A DNA stretch of 64,000 nt from JASLZO01 sp965247995 (GCA_965247995.1 OZ252041.1:1178001-1242000); one strand, 5' to 3'; shown: positions 1 through 7,030, numbered from the stretch's first letter. The notes: a model not told the origin generated them from the sequence alone. Made by a program: numbers and translations.

Positions 1-126
1 CCCACGCCGGCCCCTCTCGATATTCGAGATCGTCGACTGGTCATAGCGTTCGCCAAGGGCCGCAGCTAGGTCTGCCTGCAACAGCCCTGCTCGTTTCCTC
101 GCTTCCGCTAGGCGCGTTCCCAACAT
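1..126 (-). CDS. XRE-family HTH repressor, partial (CI-like)
   Basis: The leftward frame opens at an ATG at 126 and runs off the left edge, so only 42 N-terminal residues are seen. They read as a Cro/CI helix-turn-helix: LGTRLAEARKRAGL, then QADLAAAL and STISNIERGR. It is transcribed away from the Cro-like gene at 188, and the control region between them carries palindromic sites. That layout is typical of a lysogeny switch, so I infer a CI-like repressor. The C-terminal domain, which would tell a LexA-type self-cleaving repressor from a short one, lies outside the window. Confidence 0.75.
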   Translation of the reverse strand, partial: MLGTRLAEARKRAGLLQADLAAALGERYDQSTISNIERGRRG

Positions 127-203
127 TGCTGGGGAGCATATGTCAGGAACGCTCTTGACACATTGCTGGCAGCAATGTACTTTCTAGATGTCTGGTAGCA
201 ATG
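124..203. promoter_or_regulatory. Divergent lysogeny control region with palindromic operators
   Basis: CATTGCTGGCAGCAATG at 161-177 is a perfect palindrome around one central base. The left half-site CATTGCTG recurs at 124-131, across the start codon of the leftward repressor. The right half AGCAATG recurs at 197-203, just inside the rightward Cro-like gene. A consensus -35 box TTGACA lies at 155-160, next to the full site, with a weak -10 (TACTTT, 178-183) 17 bases on. Three sites of this kind between divergent HTH genes fit a repressor/Cro operator set; which protein binds which site is inference. Confidence 0.7.
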
Positions 204-442
204 TGACGATCTCACCACATATGAAGCGCATCAGAGGCCGAATCGCCGAAGTAGGGGTTCGGCAGGCTGATCTCGCCGCGCAGATCGGAGTCAACGAAAC
301 GTTGCTGAACGCGATACTCCGTGGTCGTCGCCCCATGCCGGCCGGCTTCGAAGATCGGGTGAAGACAGCCCTCGATCAGTTTGAAGCGGCTGAGCGCGCC
401 GCCGAGGAAGCAAGAGAACGAGTGTTGGGGGGGGGGAACTGA
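188..442 (+). CDS. Cro-like small HTH protein
   Basis: The protein has 84 residues. The core from Met12 (position 221) reads MKRIRGRIAEVGVRQADLAA, then IGVNETLLNAILRG, a helix-turn-helix of the phage Cro/XRE kind. A charged, Ala/Glu-rich helix forms the C-terminus. Two starts are possible. ATG 188 would be leaderless or nearly so given the putative -10 at 178-183; ATG 221 is where the HTH begins. Neither has a clear Shine-Dalgarno. It is the first gene of the rightward operon and faces the CI-like gene, so it is probably the Cro counterpart. The gene ends in a run of ten G residues just before its stop codon. Confidence 0.7.
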   Translation: MSGSNVTISPHMKRIRGRIAEVGVRQADLAAQIGVNETLLNAILRGRRPMPAGFEDRVKTALDQFEAAERAAEEARERVLGGGN

Positions 443-443
443 A

Positions 444-713
444 TTGGCATCGCGCGACCCTCTGATCCGAGAACTCGTTAGCCGCGCAGGCGGATACGCA
501 AAGAGCGCGCGGTATTCGGGCGAAGAGCTCACCGCACCAGCCCGCAAGGGTCGTCATGCCGCACGACTCCGGCAGGTCGATCCGAACAACGAGCTAACCG
601 AGGCGGAACGCGAGCGACGAGCCGATGCACTGATGCGCAGCGAGATGGCTGCGCTGCGCCTCGCGAGAGCCCGAAAGAAGGCAGAGAACGAGAAAGCGGC
701 CCGGGTCCCGTAG
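444..713 (+). CDS. Small basic phage protein, function unknown
   Basis: I start this 89-residue reading at TTG 444, just after the stop of the Cro-like gene. A longer in-frame ATG at 381 would run back through the HTH gene in another frame. The product is very rich in Arg, Ala, Lys and Glu (for example ERERRADALMRSEMAAL and ARARKKAENEK) and probably mainly helical. No family is recognised. The poly-G run 427-436 may serve as a crude ribosome-binding site. Its position after the Cro-like gene makes an early regulatory or replication-accessory role possible, but this is not shown. Confidence 0.5.
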   Translation: MASRDPLIRELVSRAGGYAKSARYSGEELTAPARKGRHAARLRQVDPNNELTEAERERRADALMRSEMAALRLARARKKAENEKAARVP

Positions 714-748
714 CAAGGCCGAGCCGCTTACGAAAGGAGGCCACCGAA

Positions 749-1069
749 GTGACCAGACCGACACCGAGTATAGCGCCGTCGGCGCTACCTAGCGAGGCAC
801 CCCGAGAGTTGTATGCGCAGTACGCCAGCCGCTGCCTCGAACAGTTCAAGGGTCACATGGTCGCGGTCGTGATTGCCGGGCCGGTGGACAACGACGGGCA
901 CTCGGCGAAGCGGCATGGGGTGCTCAACGGCGCGGACGCCGCGTTTCTCCAGCTAGGCCGCGGTCTTAGTACCGAGGTCGTCAGTCTCCCGCAGATCGCG
1001 GCGGTACGACACGTCGGCGCGTTCGGCCATGGCTGCCCGAAGTGCGATGTCACGGGGGCGGTGACGTGA
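749..1069 (+). CDS. Small phage protein with C-terminal CxxC, unknown
   Basis: GTG 749 has a strong Shine-Dalgarno (AAAGGAGG, 733-740). The 106-residue protein has a central stretch GHMVAVVIAGPVDNDGHSAK and ends with HGCPKCDVTG, one CxxC pair that could be half of a zinc site. The middle looks like a compact beta-rich fold, but I do not recognise the family. Its stop TGA overlaps the start ATG of the next gene. Its start region closely resembles those of two leftward genes (starts at 13,021 and 14,188). Confidence 0.6.
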   Translation: MTRPTPSIAPSALPSEAPRELYAQYASRCLEQFKGHMVAVVIAGPVDNDGHSAKRHGVLNGADAAFLQLGRGLSTEVVSLPQIAAVRHVGAFGHGCPKCDVTGAVT

Positions 1070-1272
1070 TGGCAAGCCTCGAATCGGTACTACCAGCCAT
1101 CGAAGCACCGGCTTGGTATCCGTCCGAAGAGTGCCCGTGCGAACAGAACGTCGACTACTGCCGTTCTTGTGTGTTCTTCCAGAACCAGCAAGAAGCGTGG
1201 CATCGAGACGACATCGAGCGTCATTCGATGGATTGCGACTGGTGCGACGGCAGCGAAGGGAGCGAATTGTGA
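1069..1272 (+). CDS. Cys-rich zinc-binding-like protein, cassette copy 1
   Basis: This 67-residue protein starts at ATG 1069, overlapping the previous stop. It carries CPC, then YCRSC, then QNQQ, and ends with DCDWCDG. The spacing CxxC, QNxQ, His, CxWC matches the small protein at 7590-7817, so the two are paralogs. The cysteine pairs suggest one or two zinc ions. Its stop overlaps the GTG start of the next gene, a QWTG-family protein, and the same pairing recurs at 7590-8095. Function unknown. Confidence 0.6.
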   Translation: MASLESVLPAIEAPAWYPSEECPCEQNVDYCRSCVFFQNQQEAWHRDDIERHSMDCDWCDGSEGSEL

Positions 1273-1760
1273 TAGAAGCGCCACGCCGCTTCTATGACGT
1301 GATCGAGGCGATCCAGTGGACTGGAGAAAACCTGCCTGCGTTAGAACGGTTCCTACCGAGGTCGACTTTTGAGGTGCGCAGTAGACGCGGACCATATAGC
1401 CCTGAGGTTCAGATCGACACTGAGAACTGGCATGCGATTGCACTAAGGGGTTGGTGGCTTTGGGTTGGTGAGAGGGGCCAGATATGGGTAGCGAGTAACG
1501 AAGCGTTTCGTTCTCGCTACCAAGAGTCCTTAATGGCACACACCGAGGAATGGGTCATCGTGAATCAACTCCTCGCTGCACTGTATCGGCTCCGAGACTT
1601 CCATGACGGAAAGGTCGTCCAAACAATCACTCCTCTAAGTGACGACCACCTCGTTCGCGACAGTGCAGGACTCGAACGAGAGATCGCCCGTCTGGAACGC
1701 GCGCAAGAGAGGATGCATGACGGCGAGTGGTGGAACCGCGGCGAGCGGCGTGCACTCTGA
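1269..1760 (+). CDS. QWTG-motif phage protein, copy 1 (longest)
   Basis: GTG 1269 overlaps the previous stop. The 163-residue protein opens with VIEAIQWTGENLPALERFL, the signature of a common small phage family that usually continues into a GDW(I/V) beta segment. Here that part reads ALRGWWLWVGERGQ. About 60 residues are added at the C-terminus, partly charged helix (LEREIARLERAQER). Two more members are in this prophage at 7817 and 16,623. The family is widespread in phages but its function is not established as far as I know. Longer in-frame starts upstream are rejected because they overlap the Cys-rich gene. Confidence 0.65.
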   Translation: MIEAPRRFYDVIEAIQWTGENLPALERFLPRSTFEVRSRRGPYSPEVQIDTENWHAIALRGWWLWVGERGQIWVASNEAFRSRYQESLMAHTEEWVIVNQLLAALYRLRDFHDGKVVQTITPLSDDHLVRDSAGLEREIARLERAQERMHDGEWWNRGERRAL

Positions 1761-1987
1761 TGGTGCGGCGCCGACCCTACCGCCTTTCTCGCAAGAAGCC
1801 TCGGCCGATGCCACCGGAAGAGCGCGAAATCATGGCCAACCAGAAGAGTGTGAACGAGACGACCGCATACGAAGCGGAGCGGTTAGCAGAGTTGGCAAAG
1901 CGCATGGAGGAGAACCACGACCGCTGGGGTTTCAAGACCATGTCGAAAGAGCGGTTCGACGAATTGAGCGATCAATTGTTCGGGTAG
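1760..1987 (+). CDS. Small charged phage protein, unknown
   Basis: ATG 1760 overlaps the previous stop (TGATG). The 75-residue product has a very basic N-terminus (VRRRPYRLSRKKPRP) followed by an acidic/helical segment (AYEAERLAELAKRMEENHDRWGF). A second start at 1832 (MANQKS) would drop the basic part and give a 51-residue protein. I prefer 1760 for its coupling to the upstream gene. No family recognised. Confidence 0.5.
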   Translation: MVRRRPYRLSRKKPRPMPPEEREIMANQKSVNETTAYEAERLAELAKRMEENHDRWGFKTMSKERFDELSDQLFG

Positions 1988-2005
1988 TCAGAGAAGGGGG
2001 AGGAC

Positions 2006-2245
2006 ATGGTTGCGCCGGAGACAGAAGAAACCGTCGTCAACGTGGACGGAACGCGCTTGCGCGTGCTGTCGAAGCAACTAGCCAGTGGGCAGCGGACGGC
2101 CGAGTTCACCATCGAGGGAATGATCCCGCCGATTAGCGAGCTCACCGCAGAGGACGTGGCGGAGTTCATGGAGAAGCACGACATGATCCTCCGCGCTCTC
2201 GATGAGCGGGGCTACACGGTGCAAAACGGGAACGGCAAGAGCTAG
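2006..2245 (+). CDS. Small phage protein, unknown
   Basis: ATG 2006 follows a good ribosome-binding site (GAAGGGGGAGG). The 79-residue protein begins with a beta-like stretch (TVVNVDGTRLRVLSKQLASG) and continues with an acidic helix (SELTAEDVAEFMEKHDMILRAL). It lies directly ahead of the RecT-like gene and may be co-translated with it. No known family is recognised. Confidence 0.6.
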   Translation: MVAPETEETVVNVDGTRLRVLSKQLASGQRTAEFTIEGMIPPISELTAEDVAEFMEKHDMILRALDERGYTVQNGNGKS

Positions 2246-2311
2246 CCGATGCTCGGCCCGCTCGCACTGTTGAAACGAAAGAGAAGGAACAGATTAGGAG
2301 GAAATGCCGAG

Positions 2312-3217
2312 ATGAGTACCACCACACGACAGGATCAGACGCAAGCGGTTACGACGGTCGATCCCACCGCGATCACGCGCTACGAATCGTCGCATGGCGA
2401 AGTAGCCCTGGGAGTCCAGATCGTTCGCGAGATGATAAGTCCGCAAGCGACACCGCTGGAGGCGGCGCTGTTCGTCGAGTTCTGCCGCTCGCAGAAGCTC
2501 AACCCGTTCGTGGGCGACGTATACCTCGTGAAGTATCGCGATAACCGGCCTGCTTCGTTCATCGTCGGCAAACAGACGTTCATGCGCCGGTCTGAACAGC
2601 ACCCACAATTCGAAGGATTCGAGGCGGGCTTGATCGTGAAGCCGAAGGATGGCCCGTCATTCGACATTGATGGCGAGATGGTGCCGGAAGAATGCACCTT
2701 GAGTGGCGGATGGGCTCGCGTGTACCGCAAAGACCGGAGCAAGCCCATCGTTGCCAGGGTTCCGCTCCGCGGGTACGACCAAGAACAATCGATCTGGAAA
2801 ACGCACCAGTCCACGATGATCCGCAAGGTGGCTCTGGTTCACGCTCTTCGGGAAGCGTTTCCGCACTCGCTGGCAGGCTTGACTGATGCCGCGGAGACAG
2901 GGGACGTAGAGGCGCTGGACACCGCCTACGAAGGGACCATCGTAGGTGCCGTTGGAGCGCCACCCGCGCAGGTCGCAGCGCCCGAACCGGAACCCGAACT
3001 CGAAGCCGAAGCCGTCACTGAGCAGACGGAGTCGCCAATCAGCTCGCTAACCGACGAACAGCGGTACAGGAACTTTCTCCGTCGCGCGTTCGTGAAGTTG
3101 AACCTCACGCCCGAGCAGGTCGCGCACACGCTTGGCGTCCCATCCATCGATGCGGTGGCGGTGGAAAACCTTGTTGTGGTCTGGGACGAGCTTGAGGAGC
3201 TGGCGGCGGAGCTGTAG
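2312..3217 (+). CDS. RecT/Bet-type single-strand annealing protein
   Basis: This is a phage recombinase that anneals complementary single strands during replication and repair. The 301-residue protein starts at ATG 2312 behind AGGAGGAAATG; an upstream in-frame ATG at 2249 lacks a good site. Family features include the N-terminal LFVEFCRSQKLNPFVGDVYL, the strand VGKQTFMRRSEQ, the WxxH segment SIWKTHQSTMIRKVALVHAL, and REAFPHSLAGL, the conserved AFP motif near the end of the core. After about residue 215 comes a low-complexity Pro/Glu linker and a small C-terminal helical domain. It lies next to a resolvase-like nuclease, a usual phage recombination pair. Confidence 0.88.
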   Translation: MSTTTRQDQTQAVTTVDPTAITRYESSHGEVALGVQIVREMISPQATPLEAALFVEFCRSQKLNPFVGDVYLVKYRDNRPASFIVGKQTFMRRSEQHPQFEGFEAGLIVKPKDGPSFDIDGEMVPEECTLSGGWARVYRKDRSKPIVARVPLRGYDQEQSIWKTHQSTMIRKVALVHALREAFPHSLAGLTDAAETGDVEALDTAYEGTIVGAVGAPPAQVAAPEPEPELEAEAVTEQTESPISSLTDEQRYRNFLRRAFVKLNLTPEQVAHTLGVPSIDAVAVENLVVVWDELEELAAEL

Positions 3218-3221
3218 CCGG

Positions 3222-3575
3222 ATGAGCAGCGCTTCCAAGGGGGCTGCCCTCGAGAATCGTGCCCGCCGCCAGCTTGAGCGTGACGGCTACAACGTCATGC
3301 GCTCGGCAGCGTCGAGCGGGCCGTTCGACCTCCACGCGTGGAATGCGATCGAGGTTCGCTACATCCAAGTCAAGAGCGGCGGTCGCGCGAAGCGGAACGT
3401 CAAAGACATCCGCTACCAGGTGAAGACAGAGCTGCAGGATGTCGTCATTCCGGAGGGCGGGACAGCGGAGTTATGGGTCTGGTTCGAGCGGGAATGGCGC
3501 AAATACACGCTCATCGGCGTCGGAAACGAGAAGACCTGGCAGACCAATTTTGAGGAAGTGGAACAGGCGGCGTAG
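3222..3575 (+). CDS. Holliday-junction-resolvase-like PD-(D/E)xK nuclease
   Basis: The 117-residue protein starts at ATG 3222, five bases after the recT-like stop. The pattern KGAALENRARRQLERDGYNV, then RSAASSGPFDLHAW, then IQVKSGG is that of archaeal-type Hjc-like resolvases: Glu in the first helix, Asp of FDLHA, and the QVKS strand with catalytic Gln/Lys replacing the usual E-x-K. It probably cleaves branched DNA from phage recombination or replication. Specificity cannot be read from sequence, and a related small endonuclease role is possible. Confidence 0.75.
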   Translation: MSSASKGAALENRARRQLERDGYNVMRSAASSGPFDLHAWNAIEVRYIQVKSGGRAKRNVKDIRYQVKTELQDVVIPEGGTAELWVWFEREWRKYTLIGVGNEKTWQTNFEEVEQAA

Positions 3576-3586
3576 GAGATAGCTCA

Positions 3587-3886
3587 ATGACGAATCCACG
3601 GACCAACGTGCAGGGCGAGTTCGAGGACATTGTGATCGGCGGGGACCACGCGCAGGATCTCTACGAGGCGATTGAGGCGAAAGAGTCGACGCGGGATGCG
3701 GCCGCCGCCAATCGGAAGGCGACTGCGGTTATCAAGGAGCTGATCGGGAAACCCGAGAAGCCGACGCGGTATGTCGTCGGGGAGACAGGCTACGTCGTAG
3801 TCGCCAGTCCGTACACCGCGGATGGAATTGAGATTCCCGCCGGACCCCGGCTTCGCATCAAAGTTGAGGGTTCCTCGGCATCGTGA
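3587..3886 (+). CDS. Small phage protein, unknown
   Basis: This 99-residue protein starts at ATG 3587 shortly after the resolvase gene. The first part is acidic and helical (DLYEAIEAKESTRDAAAANRKATAVIKELI). The second looks like beta strands (RYVVGETGYVVVASPYTADGIEIPAGPRLRIKVEG). The layout resembles small phage proteins found beside recT and nuclease genes, but I cannot name the family. Its TGA overlaps the GTG of the next gene. Confidence 0.6.
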   Translation: MTNPRTNVQGEFEDIVIGGDHAQDLYEAIEAKESTRDAAAANRKATAVIKELIGKPEKPTRYVVGETGYVVVASPYTADGIEIPAGPRLRIKVEGSSAS

Positions 3887-4191
3887 CCGGGCGCACCGGC
3901 TTTCCTGAGGACACCACCTACCGCGACAGGGGTTGCGGCGGGGAGTGTGTCCGCTCGTTGGAATGTCCATACCCCTTCTGCAAACACGACGACCCACTCC
4001 AGCGCCGCCGCGAACAGCTACGAATGCGGGACCGGGAAGTGGTCACGGTAGGTCAGCGGGACAACCTGAACGTTGATTCCCTCGCGAGTCGTTTTCGTAT
4101 CAGCCGGCGAACGGTACACAGGATTCTGGCGGGGGCAAGGAACTCCAGCGTCAGACGCGAGACGCGAGCGGAGAGGGTATCAAGTCGATGA
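3883..4191 (+). CDS. Cys-rich HTH protein, putative regulator
   Basis: GTG 3883 overlaps the previous stop. The 102-residue protein has an N-terminal Cys cluster (GCGGECVRSLECPYPFCKHDD), then a basic segment and a helix-turn-helix LASRFRISRRTVHRILAG at about residues 68-85, resembling resolvase-type HTH domains. A small DNA-binding regulator of early or middle genes is the simplest reading. The cysteines may bind zinc. The next frame overlaps its stop (ATGA). Confidence 0.6.
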   Translation: MTGRTGFPEDTTYRDRGCGGECVRSLECPYPFCKHDDPLQRRREQLRMRDREVVTVGQRDNLNVDSLASRFRISRRTVHRILAGARNSSVRRETRAERVSSR

Positions 4192-4385
4192 GAGCGCCCC
4201 TGTATCTCTCGGGTCGAGGCTCCGTGCACATCCCGTGCTCATTCGGGTGTGCGGCGAGCGCCCCGAAGCGGGATGGGGAGGATGAACGGGGCGCGGCTTC
4301 CCTCGTCCCTAGTAACCCCCCAGCGGTAGTCCTCCCCCTCCCCCACATCGAACGACTGCCACGAAGCGTAGGGAACGAGCGTTGA
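4188..4385 (+). CDS. Hypothetical small protein
   Basis: This 65-residue frame begins at an ATG overlapping the previous TGA and ends where the next TTG-started gene begins. The overlapped arrangement matches the rest of the operon and the frame fills a gap that would otherwise be empty. The sequence is Pro/Arg/Ser-rich with no family likeness. There is no clear ribosome-binding site. It may be a spurious frame. Confidence 0.35.
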   Translation: MRAPLYLSGRGSVHIPCSFGCAASAPKRDGEDERGAASLVPSNPPAVVLPLPHIERLPRSVGNER

Positions 4386-4570
4386 CCCAGAGATCGCAGC
4401 TCCCGAACCCAGGGACACAGGAGGCCGTTGACCAGGGTTGTAAGTGCCCGTTGCTCGAAAACGAGCACGGTCTCGGTTACAGGGGCGTACGCGTGTTCTT
4501 TGTCTACAGCGCCGAGTGCCCGATCCACCGGGTGCCGGAGCCAGAACCCGATGAGGAGGGACGCGAGTAG
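4382..4570 (+). CDS. Small phage protein with GCKCP...CPIH motif
   Basis: TTG 4382 starts a 62-residue protein ending one base before the replication gene. It has QGCKCPLLENEHGLGY, then FVYSAECPIHRV. This Cys-x-Cys ... Cys-Pro-x-His pattern recurs in small uncharacterised proteins of actinobacterial and other phages and suggests a single metal site. Function unknown. The coupling to the next gene suggests joint expression with replication functions. Confidence 0.6.
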   Translation: MTQRSQLPNPGTQEAVDQGCKCPLLENEHGLGYRGVRVFFVYSAECPIHRVPEPEPDEEGRE

Positions 4571-5449
4571 ATGGCGTTGGCTCGAATCGACACGGGATTC
4601 CTTCGGAACCCGAAGATCGTCGCAGTTGGAAAAGACGGCACTCTGTTGCAACTCGCCGGAATCTTGTACTGCTCAGATGGCCTCACGGACGGGTTCATCC
4701 CGAAGAAGGCGGTCCCGATCCTCGGGGCGTCGGCGATGGTTCGATCCGCATCGAGGACTGCGGCCTTATTGGTCGCTGCCGGTCTTTGGGAAGAGAGCGG
4801 CGACGGTTACCGGATACACGACTTCCTCCAGTACCAGCCGTCACGGGATGCCGCCCTGTCGAGGCGCACTTCGCGAGCCGAGGCAGGCCGAAGGGGAGGC
4901 CAAGCAAAGGCCCTAGCAAATGCCAAGCAAACGCTAGAGCAATTGCCAAGCAACAGCTCTAGCAAAACGGTAGCAAAAGGTCTAGCAAATGCTACAGCGT
5001 TTGCTACCACTCCCCCTGCTCCCTCGCCTCTTTCTCCCCCTCAGACTCCCCCTCTTTCTCCTCTCCCTCATCCCCAGGAAAAGAAACCCCACTCTTCGAG
5101 TGGGGCAAAGAAAGCGCCTGACGGCGCTCCGCGCGCACAGAAACGGACAGAAGCACCTTCTGTGAGTCCCGAGTTCGAGAAACGGCAGATTGACCGCTTC
5201 GGCCCGCTCTTTGGCGAGGAGTGGGTGCGGGTACGGATCGAACGGGCACTGAATCACAAGAAAGCGCTGACGTGGATCAACGTCGAGCGCGGCGTCACAA
5301 ACTGGCTTCGCGAGGACGCGGAGAACGCTGGAGGTGGGGCTGATGCAATCGATGGGTCACGCGCTCGCGACCGTTCTGGAGGGCAAGCGCAACACGACGA
5401 AAACGTCCGACTCGCCCGAGCCAACGGACAGACTGACATCGCAGAGTGA
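4571..5449 (+). CDS. Phage replication protein (initiator-like)
   Basis: The 292-residue protein starts at ATG 4571, directly after the previous stop. Residues 1-100 look like a winged-helix initiator domain: ARIDTGFLRNPKIVAVGK, LLQLAGILYCSDGLTDG, RIHDFLQYQPSRDA. Such N-terminal domains are common in phage replication proteins acting with a DnaC-type loader, which is the next gene here. A Pro/Ser-rich linker follows, then a C-terminal domain (residues about 205-260) with FGPLFGEEWVRVRIERAL and WINVERGVTNWLRED. The linker is encoded by an iteron array and a pyrimidine tract, so the gene probably contains the phage origin. It overlaps the loader gene by about 110 bases. Confidence 0.75.
   Translation: MALARIDTGFLRNPKIVAVGKDGTLLQLAGILYCSDGLTDGFIPKKAVPILGASAMVRSASRTAALLVAAGLWEESGDGYRIHDFLQYQPSRDAALSRRTSRAEAGRRGGQAKALANAKQTLEQLPSNSSSKTVAKGLANATAFATTPPAPSPLSPPQTPPLSPLPHPQEKKPHSSSGAKKAPDGAPRAQKRTEAPSVSPEFEKRQIDRFGPLFGEEWVRVRIERALNHKKALTWINVERGVTNWLREDAENAGGGADAIDGSRARDRSGGQAQHDENVRLARANGQTDIAE
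4903..4994 (+). repeat. Four tandem 23-bp iterons, candidate phage origin
   Basis: The hexamer AGCAAA (with AGCAAT and AGCAAC variants) occurs at 4903, 4915, 4926, 4938, 4949, 4961, 4972 and 4984, at strictly alternating steps of 12 and 11 bases. This makes four 23-bp units with two hexamers each. Because 23 is not a multiple of three, the encoded peptide is not repetitive, so the repeat is constrained as DNA. An inverted copy, GTTTGCT, follows at 4999-5005. One site per DNA turn within an initiator-like gene is the layout of the lambda O-gene origin; initiator binding is inferred. Confidence 0.75.
5009..5077 (+). other. Polypyrimidine tract next to the iterons
   Basis: Just right of the iterons the top strand is almost wholly C and T for about 70 bases (runs such as CTCCCCCTGCTCCC and CCTCTTTCTCCTCTCCC). 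It encodes the Pro/Ser linker of the replication protein. Strand asymmetry beside an iteron array could help melting or give an unusual structure, but it could equally reflect only a proline-rich linker in a GC-rich genome. Confidence 0.4.
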
Positions 5450-6131
5450 AGCCACGTGCCTGCTCTGCGCTGATGTGGGTTGGATCCGCGTCGCCGCACC
5501 GGTCGACGATCCGGCATTTGGAAAGCCGTTGCCGTGCGAGTGTCAGCGTGAGCGGATCGAGGCTAGACGTGAACGCGTTGCCAAAGTACCGCCGGGTCGG
5601 ACGTTCGAAAACTGGCAGGAGCGTCGCGGCGCAGAGGAAGCGTTGGCAGAATCCCGCCGGTTTGCCGCGGGCGAGATCGACTACAACATCCTTGTGCTCA
5701 AGGGCGGGTTGGGCCGCGGCAAGACGCACCTTGTCGCGGCCACGTGCCATGCCTTCTTCCAGCGTGGTCAGTTCGCCCGATACCGGTTTGCGCCGGACCT
5801 GCGTGGCGAGCTCATGGGGGCGATGAACAGCGACACCAATGAGTCGACGAACGATCTCGTGACATCCTACGAACAGAAGGGCGTCCTCGGGCTTGACGAT
5901 CTCGGCGCCGGTCGGCCGCCCAGCGACTTTGACGTTGAATACATCGAGAGGATCGTCAACGCCCGGTACGACAGCGGGCCTCCCTTGTTCGTGACGACGA
6001 ACCTCGGGCCCGAGGCAATCGCGCGGGCATGGGGCGGCAGAATCTCGGCGCGATTGTTCGACGCGGGATCAGGGCGATCACGTCAGGTTTATATGACTGG
6101 TCCCGACCATCGGGAAAGAAAGGGCACGTAG
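5334..6131 (+). CDS. DnaC-like helicase loader (AAA+ ATPase)
   Basis: The protein delivers the replicative helicase to the phage origin. I use GTG 5334 (265 residues); ATGs at 5343 and 5352 are possible. All start inside the replication gene. The N-terminal zinc-type segment CLLCADVGW ... PLPCECQRER is typical of DnaC/DnaI loaders. The AAA+ core has Walker A GGLGRGKTH (about residues 124-132), Walker B VLGLDDLG (about 184-191), sensor TTNLGPEAI and the arginine segment GGRISARLFD. A J-domain gene follows with no gap, so loading and host chaperone use may be linked. Confidence 0.87.
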   Translation: MGLMQSMGHALATVLEGKRNTTKTSDSPEPTDRLTSQSEATCLLCADVGWIRVAAPVDDPAFGKPLPCECQRERIEARRERVAKVPPGRTFENWQERRGAEEALAESRRFAAGEIDYNILVLKGGLGRGKTHLVAATCHAFFQRGQFARYRFAPDLRGELMGAMNSDTNESTNDLVTSYEQKGVLGLDDLGAGRPPSDFDVEYIERIVNARYDSGPPLFVTTNLGPEAIARAWGGRISARLFDAGSGRSRQVYMTGPDHRERKGT

Positions 6132-6722
6132 ATGGTTCGGACCGTACACATCACCACCGGCATGGCATGGGGCGACACGTTGACGGACCTCCGCGACGTG
6201 TTCCAGGACTGGGGCGTCGAGCGCGAGGACTGGAGCGTGCATGAGCTCGACCCAGGGCACGGCGTCGAGTTGCGGTTCGCGGCACCGTTCGAGAAGCAGG
6301 AGCACATCGTCCGCAGTTTCTCGCAGCGCTCGAAGGAGGCGAACCTGCGTGCCTGTTACCACCACGCGAAAGCACTCCAGGTAAACGCGTTGCGAGGCGT
6401 CCAAGCTGAGTTTGCTGGTGTCGACTACCTGCGGCTCCCTCCAGGATCGGAAACCGAACAGTCGATCCCACCGGAACACCGGCGACCGGCGCGCGCGGGT
6501 GCGACTGGAAGGTTCCGTGGGCTGCGTGCAGCGTGCGACCTGCTGGGGATCCGCGAGACAGCCGACCGTGAGGTCGCGGAAGCCGCTTACAAAGCCAAAG
6601 CGCGCCAAGCGCATCCAGACATCGGAGGCAGTGCGGAGGATTTTCAACGACTCGAAGATGCGAAGGCGTTGATCTGGTTGCGGCGCGGGTGGATGCCGGC
6701 TGGCGGTCAAGGCGTCGCGTAA
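6132..6722 (+). CDS. J-domain (DnaJ-like) phage protein
   Basis: ATG 6132 directly follows the helicase-loader stop. Residues 1-100 form an unrecognised domain (DVFQDWGVEREDWSVHELDP, HGVELRFAAPFEKQEHI). The C-terminal part, about residues 132-185, is a J domain: AACDLLGIRETADREVAEAA, then the HPD tripeptide in ARQAHPDIGG, then FQRLEDAKALI. The HPD motif is what stimulates Hsp70/DnaK ATPase in J proteins. Its place beside a DnaC-like loader recalls phage lambda, where host DnaJ/DnaK free the helicase from its loader. I infer that this phage brings its own co-chaperone for that step. Confidence 0.75.
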   Translation: MVRTVHITTGMAWGDTLTDLRDVFQDWGVEREDWSVHELDPGHGVELRFAAPFEKQEHIVRSFSQRSKEANLRACYHHAKALQVNALRGVQAEFAGVDYLRLPPGSETEQSIPPEHRRPARAGATGRFRGLRAACDLLGIRETADREVAEAAYKAKARQAHPDIGGSAEDFQRLEDAKALIWLRRGWMPAGGQGVA

Positions 6723-7030
6723 TGGTCTCCCGACCACCCATCGCCCGCACGTCCGACCCGGTCAGCTCGCAGCTCGGCGCGGCTGAAGTTGAGGCTTCGG
6801 GTCGGCGGCAGACGCACGCAGACGTGTGCCTCGCCGTGATCCGGCGCCATCCAGGGCAGACCGCGATTGAGCTTGGGGTTCTGACCGGCCTCGGCCACGT
6901 GCGGGCGCAGCGGCGCATATCTGATCTATTCAACCGCGGCCTAGTGATTCAGGGAGAGCCACGGCGATCCTCCAGCGGGCGGCTAGCGGTGACGTGGTGG
7001 CCGGTCGAGTCCCAGGGAGAGTTGCTGTGA
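6722..7030 (+). CDS. Winged-helix phage protein
   Basis: ATG 6722 overlaps the previous TAA. The 102-residue protein has the phage pattern SDPVSSQLGAAEVEASGRRQTHADVCLAVIRRHPGQTAIEL, then GHVRAQRRISDLFNRGLVIQGEPR, a winged-helix fold with a beta hairpin near the end. Proteins of this type are common in phage early operons and probably bind DNA. Its role (regulator or replication helper) is unknown. Stop and next start overlap. Confidence 0.65.
   Translation: MVSRPPIARTSDPVSSQLGAAEVEASGRRQTHADVCLAVIRRHPGQTAIELGVLTGLGHVRAQRRISDLFNRGLVIQGEPRRSSSGRLAVTWWPVESQGELL

Noticed and set aside
4903..4994. CRISPR array or protein repeat
   Set aside because: Units are contiguous 23-bp repeats without spacers, and the period is not a multiple of three.
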